Positions 37,101-50,886 of a DNA stretch of 64,000 bases are shown piece after piece; positions within the stretch are counted from its first letter, which is position 1, and each line of letters begins with the position of its first letter. Source of the stretch: Bagarius yarrelli. Its lineage: Eukaryota > Chordata > Actinopteri > Siluriformes > Sisoridae. Made by a program: the position numbers and the translations under genes. The stretch covers positions 1,413,071-1,477,070 of the forward strand of contig VCAZ01000032.1 of assembly GCA_005784505.1 (NCBI GenBank). The letters run 5' to 3'. The notes under the pieces were generated by a model. It did no database searches. It saw only the letters and a program-made list of their open reading frames with translations, and was not told the origin of the DNA.

Positions 37101-37596
37101 TCCCACTCTACCTGTAAATCGCTGCTCAAAGTCAGGCCTTTAGAACACACGAACATGTACGGACTAAACAACCAGAGACAACATTACTACAATACATTAT
37201 GTGTGAGCAAAATTATTTTAGTACAGTTAGTAACAGTACTAAAATATCAAACAAATATACTAACTTGAACTCAATCCAGAATGATTAAATTCAAGTCACT
37301 TTAACAACAGACACTGCCACGAAGCAGCTGTCCAGAGAAACAAATTTAAGACATCAAGCAAAGTCAATGATTCTTATTCCATAATTTTTTCCATTACATT
37401 GAGTGATTCTATGATTTCTGGATATACACACCAATCCTCCAGTCATGGTGATTCCATAATTTTTGCTGGGGTTTGTGTGTGTGTATTATATATAAATTAA
37501 TCACAGCCAGAAAATTATATAATGCTAAATTCAATAATAATAATAAAAAAATCCAGACGGTCCTTATAAACCTCTTATGTTTGTGTGTTTTTGCTC
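31166..37596. other. Intergenic region between ivns1abp and swt1 (convergent 3' ends)
   Basis: No supported gene. The longest frame (31972-32415, minus, 147 codons) has no recognisable domain and no splice context. One SINE (35771-35968) and a poly-A run near 32841 are present. Confidence 0.55.
35771..35968 (+). repeat. tRNA-derived SINE, family 1, full length
   Basis: One of the most complete copies: tRNA-like head GGAAGTGGTAGTACAGTGG, GGGTTGATTCCCAG B-box, GAGCAAGGCCCTTAACCCCC, GAGATAAATGTAGGTCG, then the L2-like tail TTCTGGATAAGGACGTCTG and an ATGTAA end. Confidence 0.9.
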
Positions 37597-40500
37597 TCAC
37601 TCAACTAACCTGTACTCCTGGTGAGACAGGCACTCAAACAGGTCCTTGGCAATGAAAGGTGGGTCCATGGCAGCGAGCTGAAAATACAAAGCGGTTTTCC
37701 AGCTAAAATACACACCACTGAAATTCCCCCCCTCGTCAGGTTCACTGAACCTGTACCAGCAACGTGAAACTGACCTTTTCAATGTAGGTGCACGTTTTCC
37801 TTTATTTGTTGGTGCACTGTAAGCAAAAAGGTCTCTACGGCGATGGCATTTGGACTTCTGATTATGTCTAATTTAATCTGATTAACTGATGCTGTTCATC
37901 GTTTAACTGGTGATACGTACTTCTTGCATAATCTCTAATTAGTATAACCCATAAGCAGCTTTTTAATAACATTATTAAATCTGTAAACCCTAAATGATCT
38001 ATAAACCTTAAAGGGAACTAGACTAGATGGGGTTACTTACTTACTACACCTTATTACCATCCTAAGAGCCTGCTTAATTATTTGCAAGCATTAATGTTTA
38101 ATGTTTTCGAGCTGCAGGTTGTTCTTTTCTCTTCTACTTAAATAGAGTCTGTGACCTATCACACTCACGAGAGAGCAGAATTAAACCCAACTTCCCCGGC
38201 TCTTCTTATTTTTTTTCCATATTGCAGAAGGGAGTATTAAGTGCATTAGGGAGTTTTAGGAATCAAACATCTCTCACATATCTGCTTGGTTAACTTCATC
38301 TGGAGACATAACTGCTACTTCCTCCCAAGTTCAATTTTAAGATTTTTTTTAGTGCTTATAAATAAGATTAAACTAAAAATTCACTCATACACACATGTTA
38401 ACACAGCAGAGGCAGCACTTACAAACGTTTTCTTTGGATGAAGGTGATAGGATGTTTCAGCAGGTAATCTTACCTTGCTAGTGTGAATAAAAGTAAGCAG
38501 AGCCTGAGCGTCATCTACGGTGCTATCCACAGACAGCAACCTGTAGAGAGAGAAAGTACACACTACACTTAACCACTACATCTTTGTCTAATTTAGAAAC
38601 ATTTGGTACAGTTAGAGAGGAGGTACTTGGGTCAATTGCCAGTTTTTTCAAGGATGCTGGAAAACCCAATTAACTGCTCAAGTGAAATAAAATAGGCATC
38701 TAGAAAAAACGATGCTACATCCGGATAAGTGGAAAATAAAATTCAGAAATACATACCGTCAGCATGAAAGTAAAAGTGCAATAAAGCGTTAAGAGATTCA
38801 GCTCATGTTCAACATAAAGCTCGGTTAACACTGAGATTTTAGCCACAATTTGTTCATCTGAGACAAATTAAAAATCCTAAAAGATTCCTATAATCCTACG
38901 TTAAAATCTGTTATCTTTAATCGCTAGTTTGACATGTTCACTGACAGACGAATAACAGAAGTCATGATCACCCCCCCAAGACACTTTCTTGCAGTGTGAC
39001 TTCTTCTAGCACCAGACATGATGATGTAATTAGCGCAACAATTTAAAACCTTCAGAAAAATAAGTTTGATGAGCAGAACAGAAGAAAAACTAATTGAGTT
39101 CATGTCATAAGCAAAATTAACGCTACAGATGTTTTTGTTTGCTGCTAACGTGTCTGAACGTGTCACAGAATGTTTATGTAAAACTCCAGACGAATTGCTG
39201 TTGTGTGTGCTGTAAACCCAGTTTAATTTACAACAGTAGAAAAGCACATTGGATTCCATTCCTCTGAGTCAAGAATCTGAATCTGAGGGTTTGCTGTGAG
39301 GGAATTTAAAACACTGTTGTCTGGTCTTTATTTATTTATCAAAATCAGAGATGAAACTTAACAATAGCAACCAGTAAAGTAATTGTTAATAAAGAATGAC
39401 TAATGATTTAGCTCAGCATAAGTAAAAATAATAAAGAGGACAGTGACTCGAATAAGCTGTTGATGCGTCTGATGAGTCATTACTGCTAACCAGCATTAAC
39501 AACAGTCTAACCATATCCATGGTAACTGCAACAAATCTGCAGCTTCTCACTGACACTGTTTAACGGAACATTCCTGAATAAAATGACTGACTTTTCTTGG
39601 GAAATGTTTTTGAAAATGAACAGACAATTCATTATAACCTGATCTTCCTGTGGCATTGCACAACATCCCTCTATCTGATCACAAACCGAATGCATCATCA
39701 TTCGAAGACACGACTTACAAATCACGCCACTACACTCCGTTATTCTGGTTAAAAGTAGGGAGTACTACAAGTACTACACCTCTGCCTAGCGGCTAACAAA
39801 AGTATGCAATAATTGCAGTTGGATTCAACGATCACAGGATTATTTAATAAGCGTGACAGCCTTGTCCCTACAGCTACTGATCAGAGGAGCTGCAAAGAAA
39901 TAAAGAAGATGTTTAAGTACCTCTGAAAGGCCTCCAGCAGCTGCTCAAGTGCAACATTGAGTCTGTGAAGGCAGCTGAGGGCCTCCTCGGGAGATAGCGT
40001 GGACTGCGGCTCTACTGAGCCCACTAAGCCCGAAGAAAAGTGCAGTGCTGAAAACACAGCTGAACTAATGGACAAATCGAGAGAGAAAGGACAAGATAGA
40101 AACAAAAATGGAGTAGGAGTGGAAGAAAGGCAGACAAAAATACATTTAAACATAAACCTAAATCAGAGAAAGGGCTGTAAAGTGGTAAAAAAAAAAAAAA
40201 AAACATTTCCAAAACATTTCCATGAAAACTTAATTTTGGGAATTTTTCAGGTTTGTCTATATTCAAGGATTGTATGATCAGTATGATAATTTGTCTTATA
40301 TATATTTCATTTATTGAAATATATCAAATATATATTACCAGATGTTGGATATCAAATCAATAAAATAAAAGTTGGCACCTGATTTGGCACACATTGTTCC
40401 AGATGCTTTCGAACAAGGCCCACACTTCCTGATGAGAGGTTTGTGGAGGTGGAGCTACTTCCTGACCGGCATCAGCCATTAGCATGTCGCCGTCTCTGTC

Positions 40501-42060
40501 AGCCACCGGTGGTTTCTCCGACTGAATACATGCGCGCAAACACACGGTTACTTACGTTTACACTTTAACCTATTGGCAAGGCAGAGCATCACTAATAAAT
40601 ATGATATAAAAACAGTACCGCCACTTCCTATACACAGTTTGCACGATTGCCGATTGAAAGTGAGAGTAAAATGCGAGCATGCATTTTAACACGATTTCAA
40701 TACGCCGCATAAAAAATAGTGGCCTCCTGATGCCTGAAAATGACATATAACATAAACAGCCAACTATATTTAGGGAAGAATGCAAGAGCATAGAAATATA
40801 TTTTTTCTCGCTATGTGACAGCCCAACAAGCAGAGCGGGGATACATTTTGGAAGCTCGAGTAGAAGACACATAAGCGGGATTCATGCTAGGGATTTTGCA
40901 AATTCTGGTATTTATTATGTTTCACGTACACCACATATATGAATTAGCCACACCCAATTATTTACATGTCACAGTAAACAAAGAACTAAAAAATATATCA
41001 ATTTATACCGTTATACCGCCCAGTCCTACCAAAACCGTCTACACACAGTCTGCGAATGAGCGAACTCATATTTTTATTTACATCGTAAATAAATTGTTTA
41101 TATACATTATAGTAAATATGCTGTGCTGCTCCTGGTATGTGACCAGAAAGAATAAGTGTCATGTGTTAGGAAAGTTGCCTTGTGTTGCAGTCTGTGCTGT
41201 AAGGTTTGGAGGCAGGACAGGGTCGAGTCCACATGGCTGCCGTACGATGACCTGCAGCGCAGCTCAGTAAGAAGCTCCTCTGCCACAGACACTGCGTTCA
41301 GAATGGTGTTGCGATCCACCAACACATCTGTATGCGGCGCAAACACAAAAAAGACACAACAAAGATTCAGGGAAACTTTATATCAAACTGACCTTATTAC
41401 ATAAGAAATAAAAAAATGTATACACATGCCTGTTAAAATAGCAAACGCAAAAAATACACTTAATTGTTAGCTGTTGTTATCTTGCATTTCAGGATGGACA
41501 GCATTTATAATTAAAATATAAATGAATTATGATCATAGATAATTACAATAGACAAAAAAAAAAAAAGGTTTTATGTTTTTCTAAAGGTTCAGATGCAGAA
41601 CATTGTATCGCTGTTTTGCTTAAATGTTTACATAGTAACAGACCATAAAACAATGTACAAATGTTAGTGAATTATTAAACTTCGCAATTAATCCACAAAT
41701 CTCGAGTTTACATGCAGACGACTATAATCCCAGTTTACATTGTGAAAGGTGTGCTTTCAAACAGATAAAGTTTTCTTAATTTCTGGGGCGTTTTATCTAT
41801 TTGCATGTGTTTTTTTTCCCCCAACTGAGCTCTCTCAGACACCGTGGAAGGAAAAAATTGTAAAATATATTACTCAACCTTTTATCAAAGTTTTCCTAAA
41901 GCAAATAATAATAAAAAAAACTGACTTGTGTGTGCTGCAGTTTACAAAGCTACAGGATTAAAAACAGCCAGAGAAAAAAGAGAAAAGAACTTCCACTTAT
42001 GAAAGTTCTCTTTACACACAAAAACACTTTTTACTCTCTTTAGAGGTCATACTAATATAT

Positions 42061-42093
<33 letters not shown>

Positions 42094-42410
42094 TCCGCGC
42101 TCTTTCTCTCTCTCGCTCACACACACACGTTTGGTAACAGTATTACGATGCCCTTTTTCACTTTTCCCTCACTTTTCCTTCCTCCTGCTCGCTCTATTTT
42201 ACACTATCTCTTTCTGTCTTAGACCCATTCTCTATTTCTTACACTTTCTAGCTCTCTTTTTTCTTTCTCCCTTACTCTCTCATTTTCTGGTCATGTGGCT
42301 CCCAGCCAAAGAAACTACAGAAGAAAAGCACAGTCATGCTAGCACAAAATAGGTAGACAGAATCAGGTCTGATACGCAACTCAGCAGATGAATACACACA
42401 CACACACACA

Positions 42411-42468
<58 letters not shown>

Positions 42469-42620
42469 GCTTGGACAAAACTGCTAAGCGTCTCCACACA
42501 ACCTAACAGACTTCTTCTGATGATGACTCCAAACACAGCAATCCAGTGCTTCCGAAAACACTGAAGCAAAGCAGCCAGACTCCATGGAGGCTTCACGTAA
42601 ACGATCTACAAAGCACACAC

Positions 42621-42651
<31 letters not shown>

Positions 42652-45600
42652 AAAACACGAGAATTATTCAAAAAAACATAAATGTTTATTAAAACCACTA
42701 ATATAAAATATAAAATCTAACATATAAAACCTGCATTAATTTAAATTATAAAACTATGAAAAAAACAAATATAAATCAGAATTTTTGTGATGTTTGTGAT
42801 AATTTTACTAAACAGAACACAAAAGCTTGAAATTTCCTGTTTGACCAGTTTTTATGGTTATAATTCCAGTTTTATTTTTATGTAATTGCTCAAATCAAAC
42901 ATGGTGTAAGCCAGAAGCGGGTGATAATTCTTTATGTTAAACAGTTAATCAGGAGGATTAATGTTGCATTGTTGATGGGAAGAAAGTACAAATGTTCAAC
43001 TTGATGGTATTAAAATTACCCAAAATAGTTAATACAGGAATATGATTATGACTTGAGTAATGTTTGAAGACTCTCTCTCGAACACTCACACACACTAAAC
43101 TCGCACATGCTCATATACGCCATATACATTTTTTAAAAAGTAAGCATTCTTTGCACAGACCTAAATAAATGGTTAAAGGCGGCACCTGCTGGTCAACAGT
43201 AAAAGTGGCAAATTTGACCTCTTTAATTATATAGTTTTATTGCTTCGCACTAAAAATAAGTAATTATAATGACAGTCAATAGGATACAAAAACATTGAAC
43301 AGTAAATATTGAAGATAAATGTAAATTTGATGTCATGTCCAAAACTGTGAAAAAAAAGTTTTTAAAAATTATTGAAAATAAATTAGCAACATTTTTAAAA
43401 AAATTAAAGATTAGCAGATTTCTGAAAAAAAAATTGAAAGAAAAAATATTTATATAGCAGTTTAATTTAGTGGATGTTTTCATCTGCAAATATAACGAAG
43501 GGGAATTGAATTTGCCCCCAATGTATTAATCAATCACTAGTCAAATCTAGTCAAATCTAAACATATCCAACTGTGCACAAAGGTTATATCGTGTTAATGT
43601 TTTCAGTCAATTTCACCCAAACATAAAGAACACGGTGGTGCTTTAAAAGCTGGAAAATGGTGGTGCTTTAAAAGCTGGAGGTTGTTACTGGAAGAAAAAG
43701 TCTAGCTTTCTACTCTTACAGGAGAAATAATCATTAATTTTTGGGTTTGTTTTCCATTAAACCTGGTAATCATTACCTTTTTAAGTCAGTCAATTAAAAC
43801 AAATATTATAGTTATACCTCCCTTATAATTATAGCCCCCTTTAAAGCAGTGGACTTAAGTTTTTTTTCTTTCAAGAGCGACACTTTGATAAGACAACGTC
43901 AACAGAAGAGCCACTTTTCCCTCGCGGTTGCGTTCTCAGAATCTTTAGTCGCTTTTTGTTGCTTTCCACTTGGTGAGCAACTTTGTTCAATAGGAAATCG
44001 ATCTATTTTCAATCCATATAGAGCACAAGCTAACTAACATAAACTGCTGGAAATAACTGTAGCTAAGCTAGTGTTGTTACAAAGCGAGTATGAAGTGCTA
44101 GGTTGTTAGTGTCTAACATTTTACTTGCTCCAATTAAGCAATATTTTATTTTTTAGAAAATACCCAAAAACATTCTTGATTCATACTGAATAAAATATGT
44201 TTAATGACCTTTATTCGGTGTAAGTTTAAATATCTTTTCTAGTCAATATTTCCATCCAAAAGCAGACACTTTTAATTGGTTGTAATAAAGTTACAATTGT
44301 TTCTACCAAATATCTGTGCTGACTGAATGAACGGATCACCGTATTATTTACTGAGATGTGAGCCACAAAGCTTGGCAAGCCGCAGGAGGCCCACGATTTG
44401 AGCAATGAGTAAACACTGGCCTAAAGCAATGTTTATAAACACTGGGGGAAGCGTTGGGTACCTAGAGTTAAATATTAATAATGGTTAAGTTAGAATTATG
44501 CAAATTACTATTTTTTTTGGGATCAGGTGAAATAAACCGAGGTTACACTAAACCCAGGACATGTGTAAATTTAAGCCAAGGTCACCTCTAGCCACAGATC
44601 TCCAAACGCAGTCTTCATTTCTTCCTCCAGGATGGCGGATAGAGCTGTCTGCAGACTGCTCTCCAGCACAGACACACACTCGCTCAGTTCTCGCTCAGTC
44701 TCCTTTTTCACGTTTGCCTCAGCCTCTTCTCGTAACCTTTGTGCCTCCTCCTCTTTAACAAAAGACAGATTAATCTATTAGGAAGCCATTATGTCGTGCC
44801 GTAAAAAGCTTGAGATTCTGATATTTTTGGTTCTGTAGAATAAATTCTAAGCCTATGTCACCTTCTTGATTTTGTTTATTAGCGGCTGCATGTTGATAAG
44901 CAGGAGTCGGGTCATAGTGTTGATGAAAGTGCTCAGGGTTTACTGCTGCCTGCTGCTGCAGATCGGCTTTACTCAAGGCTTTGACTCCACTCAGCAGAGC
45001 TTTACTGCACAGGTTCTTATCGTTACTGTGATGAAACGGAATAAATATAATTCACCAAAATGAGCTAAAGTGAGTGTTTAAACAGCAACATAGCCTAAAC
45101 TCTAACTCTCTACCTAAATAATACAATTACGACTTACATATATTTCATTTATGCAACTAAGCAGTTAGGGCTCAACTCGCTGGTAATGGGAATCGACCCC
45201 ACAATCTTCAGGTTAACAGTCCAACACATTATCCACTGCGCTACCACCTTTACGAATACTATTAGAGCTTTTGCTAAAATCATAACGAGTATCCCAGGAC
45301 TCTTATTTATAATATGCTCCTAATGTTATGTGTAAGATTTAATTATTTAAAAACCCAAATTTTAATGTGACGGTTGTTTTTTATACTAAACAGAGATAGA
45401 AAAGATGTGTTTTGTAAATATCTAAATTGATTTCCAGCTTTTTTGTCTCATAAATTATTAAGGATTAAACAGTTACTTGCTATAAAAAAATAGCCAAATC
45501 AGTTCAGTTTCTAAAACAAAATATTTTGCTCAACGCTTGAATAGCAAACAATTCCAGATGTTTTAACTGCTAAACAAATACAGACATCCTTTTAAAGATG

Positions 45601-48600
45601 CAAAAACAATGTTGTATGTACAGCTTACGTGCACAGAATAACAGCGCCCTCTGGATACAACGCCTTGAACTGCAGACAGCACTGCAGCACCAGATCATCG
45701 TTATTCACTGAGTTCAGCCTGCCTGGAACAATGTTAACAAACAGCGCCATCAGCAGGTGAGTGGCTGCATGCGTTAATACTCATAGTCTAAAAATAATAA
45801 TAATATCAATAATAATAAGTAAATCACAGCATGCTTACACGAAGCCTGAGACATTTGCTGCATGGACTGGCCCCAGAGACGCGGGACTTGGTTCTTCAGG
45901 GAGGTGTAAATGTAGTCGACAGCTGGCCGCGCTTTGCTTTCCACGTTCTTCGACAGTTTCCCGCTTTTTAACGAGTCCAGCTCCTGAAGAACCACCCAGG
46001 GAATCAGGAGAGACGGGAATCCCAAAGCTGCAGAAAAAAAAAAAGATCCAAACACAAACATACACAACTGAACCCTGAATCCTTAGTATGCGATTTAGAG
46101 TACCAGTAAAGTTCCGAGATGTCTGGATTGGTATGTACACATACAATTGACACTTTACTATCCAATGATCTTGCAGGAGAAACGACTTGTCATATGCGGA
46201 CCTGGCATGAAAAGCAAAGAGGCGGCACTTTAAGTGCTTAAGAAGAAAAAATAACGTTTCATCTTGTAGTTAAATTACACTAATTTTTTACATCATTCAA
46301 GTTAAACATTATCTGACTTTAAATTTGTGCTGCCGTGACGTCGGATGTCACGTGTCGATTTTAAAATGTAGTACATCCAAATTTCATTTATACTACCCGT
46401 AATCATACTATCTATAACTGACCTGTTTAATGGTCAGGAGGTTCATACTTACTGAAATGTAGCACATACTTAAGTAGTAAGCGATTTCAGATGGAGCCCC
46501 ACTTACCGAACATTTTATTAAAAACAGCTGCTTATTAGTTACGTAATAATCCAGGAAGCATAAAAAAAAAATACTGCAGCAGCTTGTGGCAGACGATCTT
46601 ATTCGAAACTACTAATTTTTTTTTTATCCATCTGAGCAGTTAAGGGTTAAGGGCCTTGCTTTGGGGCCCTGCAGGAATTGAACCCATGATCTTACGGTCA
46701 ACAGGCCAACACCTTAACTAATGAGCTACCACTTCTCCACTTTGTCCTCCTACCTCCAAGTCCATGGGATCTAATCTTCTTTACAAATTCCAAGTGGCTG
46801 AGGAGAACATTGGTGTCGAGCACAATGAGGAGGTCCTGCTTCTGCTGCTGATTTTGACCTAAAGATGGTACATGTAGGTAACACACTCATATGGAACAGA
46901 CAGGAACACCTGGATTTAATTGTAAGTTTGCACATGTAAGTCAAAGATAGTTGCATTTGAACTAAATCCAGATTGTGGGTCTGAGTGCTAAGGTTACCAA
47001 GTGCAGCGGTGGAGATGCTCTCGTCTGCTGGATCTACATCCATGCTGGTCAGCTCTCCGTAACTCATCTCTACTTTCACCTCGAGTTGTCTGTTAGAGCG
47101 AGCCAGGTGCAGCTCCTCAACAATCTGCATCTACAGTCATGACGCAATATTGTGACACCAAATGACATACAAGGGCTTCGTTATAAGGGATAAACTATTC
47201 TATAAAACTTACCTCGTAATCATCGGTGGTTTTGGTGCACTCTGTTGAAACATCATTACACCTAGTCTGAAAAAGAAGGGGTAAAAGGCAAATGTTTAAA
47301 ATATTTGCTCAGTGTCATAAACATGGCAAAAAAAACAAAAAAAAAACATGACTTACATGTTCTACCAAAGCATCAGTGCTACTTGACTGCACTAGCTGGA
47401 CAGAAGGAGAACAGGAGGAAAGTAGAGAAGGAACCTCTGTAGGCTTTGGTCTGGTGTGTTCTGAAGAAACCTTTACAGATGGAGAGTCTATGATCTTAGG
47501 AGAACGTTTATTGATTATGGGAGATTTTTTAATTTTCTCCCAACAGGCTGTGCTGGTCTGTGGTTTCGCATTAGACTTCTTTGGGATCTTGAAAGAGATT
47601 TTCTGTGAAGGAGAAGACGATGGTGGCTTTTCCGTAGAGACAGGGGGATAGACAGATTCTGCGTGCCCCGTTCCCTGGAATTTCGGCTGGACGTTTGGTT
47701 TAACTGCACATGCTGGCCGTTTAGACTCTTTAGACGAGCGTTGTCCCAAATGTTTCTCTTCACCTCTGTGTTTCCATTCTGAGATACACTTTTCGTTCGA
47801 CTTTCTGTACCCCATTTCCTCTAAATTCTTTTTCTCCCGGCTTTTAATTCTTGTCTCTTCTTCGTCGGATCTCCGCTTGGCCACCGGATAATATTCTTCT
47901 TTGGATGCCTTTCTTTTTATGAGCTTCTTTCTCTTTTCCTCTTCCTCAGCCACTCTTCTTTCAGGCTCCTCTGAAGACGTTCTCTTACCCAGACTCTTTC
48001 TGCACTCATTGGTTAGAGCTTCGGGAATATGGCTGCCGGGGCGCCACGCTGAGGTAGCTGTATAATGTGGTGAAGAAGAGTGTTTTCCTGAGCCGTATAT
48101 TGTGATATGTTTGCTGCCCTGAGACCCTATTCTTTCTTCTGATTTTACTTTTCTGCTTTCTCCGTCGGATTTTTTGCATGTCTTACTATTCTCCCTGATT
48201 TGCCTCGGTGATCGTGGACGGTCTATGCTTTTGCTGTAGAAATAAAAGACATTTTTTGGGTTGAACTATACAGTAAAATAAGATACAGCTATGACCGCCT
48301 TATGTGAGAAATAAAAACTGATCAATGCTGTGCTGATGTGATTGAATGATCTAATACCAACTTGAAGTGAATTATTTTCCAAAAACGTCACATTCTGAAA
48401 TGCTTTATTGCTTTTTTATTAAATAATTACAAACTTATTATTTGTTAACCGGTTCCCTGTAATATTGAGAACCAATGGTCCGTATTTTCTGGGCTGCAGT
48501 AACTTGTATGTGACAATTAAAGACTCTCTCTCTCGCTCTTTCTCTCTCGCTCTTTCTCTCTCGCTCTTTCTCTCTCGCTCTCGCTCTTTCTCTCTCGCTC

Positions 48601-50131
48601 TCTCTCTCGCTCTCTCTCTCGCTCTTTCTCTCTCGCTCTTTCTCTCTCGCTCTTTCTCTCTCGCTCTTTCTCTCTCGCTTTCTCTCTCGCTCTCTCTCTC
48701 GCTCTCTCTCTCGCTTCTCTCTCTCGCTCTCTCTCTCTCGCTCTTTCTCGCTCTCGCTCTTTCTCTCGCGCTCTTTCTCTCTCGCTCTTTCTCTCTCGCT
48801 CTTTCTCTCTCGCTCTTTCTCTCTCGCTCTTATCCGGTTTATTGCGTTCTAAGATGCTTTTGCTCATTAAGGTTGTAACAAGTGGTTATTTAAGTGACCG
48901 TATTCTTTCTGACTGTGCTGCTCTAATTAAATATCTAGATAATTATAAGCATGAGAGGGGCTACATGGGTTTCTAATAAAAAAGTGTCTAGTATAATAAA
49001 TATAAAAAATTCAATATAATTAAGATATTTATTTAAAAAATGCTGAATTGTACCTGCTCACATGCTTGTTTTTCTCCTTGTGCCTCTTTCTGTGTCTTTC
49101 TGCATCATCGTTTCCCTAAAACGATACAGAATAATCAAAACATATAGCTGAAAGCAGAGTTTTAGCAAAATAAATAAATAAAAATCTAAATGAAAGAATT
49201 TTTTATGGCAGGAATTGATGTCATATGATATGGTGCACTCACATCTAATGGTTAGTGTCAATAAAAGTAAAAAGAAAATAGTTATCCGCATAAGCCGACA
49301 TCCGGCAACTTTGTCTAATAGATGGCGGCCATGTTTTTGAGCTACAAGAATGTCCTCGTAGACACTTATGTCACTGTGACCAAAGACATCTCGAACTGAT
49401 TGTGTAGTTATAGCCGTTTAATATATATTCTTTCCATCCTAACGCGCCATCGAGTGGTAAATATGCACAATGTTTAAATTAATTACAAACGATTTCGCTC
49501 TTACACAGGAGTTTAGTGAAGATATCGCACTCTGTTATGGCTATTTTAGTAAAATTGTCTCCGCCCATTTCGAATGTTTTGCCATTTTTAAGCAACCGAG
49601 TGTCAAAATTTACAATTTGTAAAAGACATTTTTATTGATCATTACTGTCCAGAGATATTTCCACGGTGGTTTTGATTCTGATCGGGTAAAAAACAAAAGA
49701 AAAAACAACTTAATGTCCAAAAGAAGGTTTTGGGCATAACTTAATTTTCGTCATTAGCAGTTTTGTTTGTTTTGAGCCGAAGATTCCAAACATGTAAAGT
49801 TGTTTTGTTGTAAGTCTACAACAAAAATTGTACGACCCAGGACCAAAAATGTCTGAAATTTCGATGTAGCAGAAGAACACTATAGGGGTTTGATTCTTCA
49901 CAACACTGTTGGGCCCCTGAGCGAGGCCCTTAACCGCAATTGCTCAGTTGTATAGAAGAGATAAATGTAAGTCACTCTGGATAAGAGTGTCTGCCAAATG
50001 CTGTAAATGTAAATTAAAGCTTTAATTCTTTCTATAGTTACCTGGTCCTCACCGGATGAGGACAGTTTGCGTTTCTTTTCTCTTTCTTTGTCTTTCTTTG
50101 ACTTTTTGGTTTTGGACTTTTTTTGAGGCAT
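37597..50131 (-). CDS. swt1: Swt1 RNA endoribonuclease (PIN domain), complete
   Basis: Coding exons, 5' to 3' on the minus strand: 50131-50042, 49115-49054, 48233-47357, 47266-47213, 47130-46998, 46858-46754, 46027-45841, 45718-45629, 45025-44862, 44752-44586, 42605-42467, 41327-41179, 40521-40379, 40064-39921, 38540-38474, 37677-37597. They join in frame to 883 aa (human about 900). The N-terminal third is Lys/Arg/Ser-rich and disordered, beginning MPQKKSKTKKSKK, a likely nuclear localisation signal. The PIN nuclease lies at about 414-545 with acidic residues D420 (VLDTN), E456 (VLQELD), D510/D511 (NNDDLVL) and D535 (TNDKN), so catalysis looks intact. A C-terminal helical region follows. Yeast Swt1 removes defective nuclear mRNPs at the pore. 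A 5' non-coding part starts at the acceptor before 50140. The last exon may instead splice on at AG/GTTAGT; I took the in-frame TGA as the end. Confidence 0.92.
42393..42466. repeat. (AC)n microsatellite abutting an swt1 donor
   Basis: About 36 AC units with a single interruption near 42419. On the swt1 strand the intron reads GTGTGTGTG from its first base, so the donor dinucleotide is part of the array. Confidence 0.95.
42612..42651. repeat. (AC)n microsatellite abutting an swt1 acceptor
   Basis: About 19 AC units with one ACGC break. On the swt1 strand this (TG)n replaces the usual pyrimidine tract, with only TGCTTTGTAG between the array and the exon. Confidence 0.95.
45131..45251 (-). repeat. 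tRNA-derived SINE, family 1, decayed
   Basis: CAACTAAGCAGTTAGGG, GGTAATGGGAATCGACCCC and CAACACATTATCCACTGCGC blocks are in minus-strand order, inside an swt1 intron. Confidence 0.75.
46620..46739 (-). repeat. tRNA-derived SINE, family 1
   Basis: GAGCAGTTAAGGGTTAAGGGCC, AATTGAACCCATGATC and CAACACCTTAACTAATGAGC. It ends 15 bases from the 3' border of the PIN-domain exon (46754) of swt1, so the donor is flanked almost immediately by the SINE. Confidence 0.8.
48521..48832. repeat. 14-bp minisatellite-like (GCTCTTTCTCTCTC)n array
   Basis: About 310 bases of a roughly 14-bp unit, with variants lacking or gaining CT pairs, inside swt1 intron 2. It gives long Leu/Ser-rich or Arg/Glu-rich open frames on both strands; these are artefacts. 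Confidence 0.95.
49885..50013 (+). repeat. tRNA-derived SINE, family 1, 5'-truncated
   Basis: GGGGTTTGATTCTTC B-box relic, GGGCCCCTGAGCGAGGCCC, and an intact tail (CTCTGGATAAGAGTGTCTGC, CAAATGCTGTAAATGTAA). It lies in swt1 intron 1, 29 bases from the donor at 50042. Confidence 0.85.
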
Positions 50132-50849
50132 CACTGCTGCCTGTGAGGACACAAAAAGTGCCTGTTTAGACAAACAATAAAACACAGAAATCTCATAAAA
50201 ACACTAAAGGAAACGTGTTAGTTTATTAATAAAAATAAATACAATTTCCCAATGTACACTACATTACATTAATATTTCAAATATACATAGACTGGTACAG
50301 ACATTGCGTAAAATTAACAAATATATACAAAATAGATTAAAACATACCGTGTAATTTATACATACACTGTTAAAGTTAAGTGTAGAGATGCTGTGTAAAG
50401 TCCAGGTCGAGGTGGCTGACAGAAACTCTACAAAACTGATATAGTTGAATAAAGTTAAATAAAAAATTTACGGTAACCAGTTGAGTGTTTATTAGCGATA
50501 ATACGGTAACAGTTGAATATTTTTTTGCATTAGTATAGCGCGAGCGGACTTCAGAAGTTTTTTTTAGCATTAGAGCTAACACTCACTCACTCACTCACTC
50601 GCTTTAACACACAGCTAACTCGCTTTTGCTCCTATTTCTAGCTAACGATCTTAACAACTGTTACAACCGCTCGGAAATTCACCAAATCTTTAAACTTTAC
50701 GTTATTATGTATTTGGGATATTAGAACCAAAACAAAATGGCACTTGCCGAGTTTGACAGAATGAACCGAACATCCAACTGATTTAGTCAAAGCTTTTTTA
50801 TTTTTTTTTTATCCCACTCGTATTCAGGATTTGGGCGTAACCGAAATAG

Positions 50850-50886
50850 CCAATCGGACCACAGAAATGTGTTTGTAGTAACCAAT
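50850..50886. promoter_or_regulatory. Two CCAAT boxes upstream of swt1
   Basis: CCAATC at 50850-50855 and CCAAT at 50882-50886, with a further ATTGG at about 51005. These lie roughly 700-900 bases upstream of the swt1 start codon. An unrecognised 5' non-coding exon probably lies between them. Motifs are seen; use is inferred. Confidence 0.35.

Noticed and set aside
46810..47130. Separate small gene starting at MQIVEELHLARS
   Set aside because: It is an internal swt1 exon: acceptor TGTAG, phase and following PIN-domain exon all fit one reading frame.
48465..48878. 137-codon plus-strand and 116-codon minus-strand open frames rich in Ser/Leu or Arg/Glu
   Set aside because: They are translations of the 14-bp pyrimidine repeat inside an swt1 intron; composition alone explains them.
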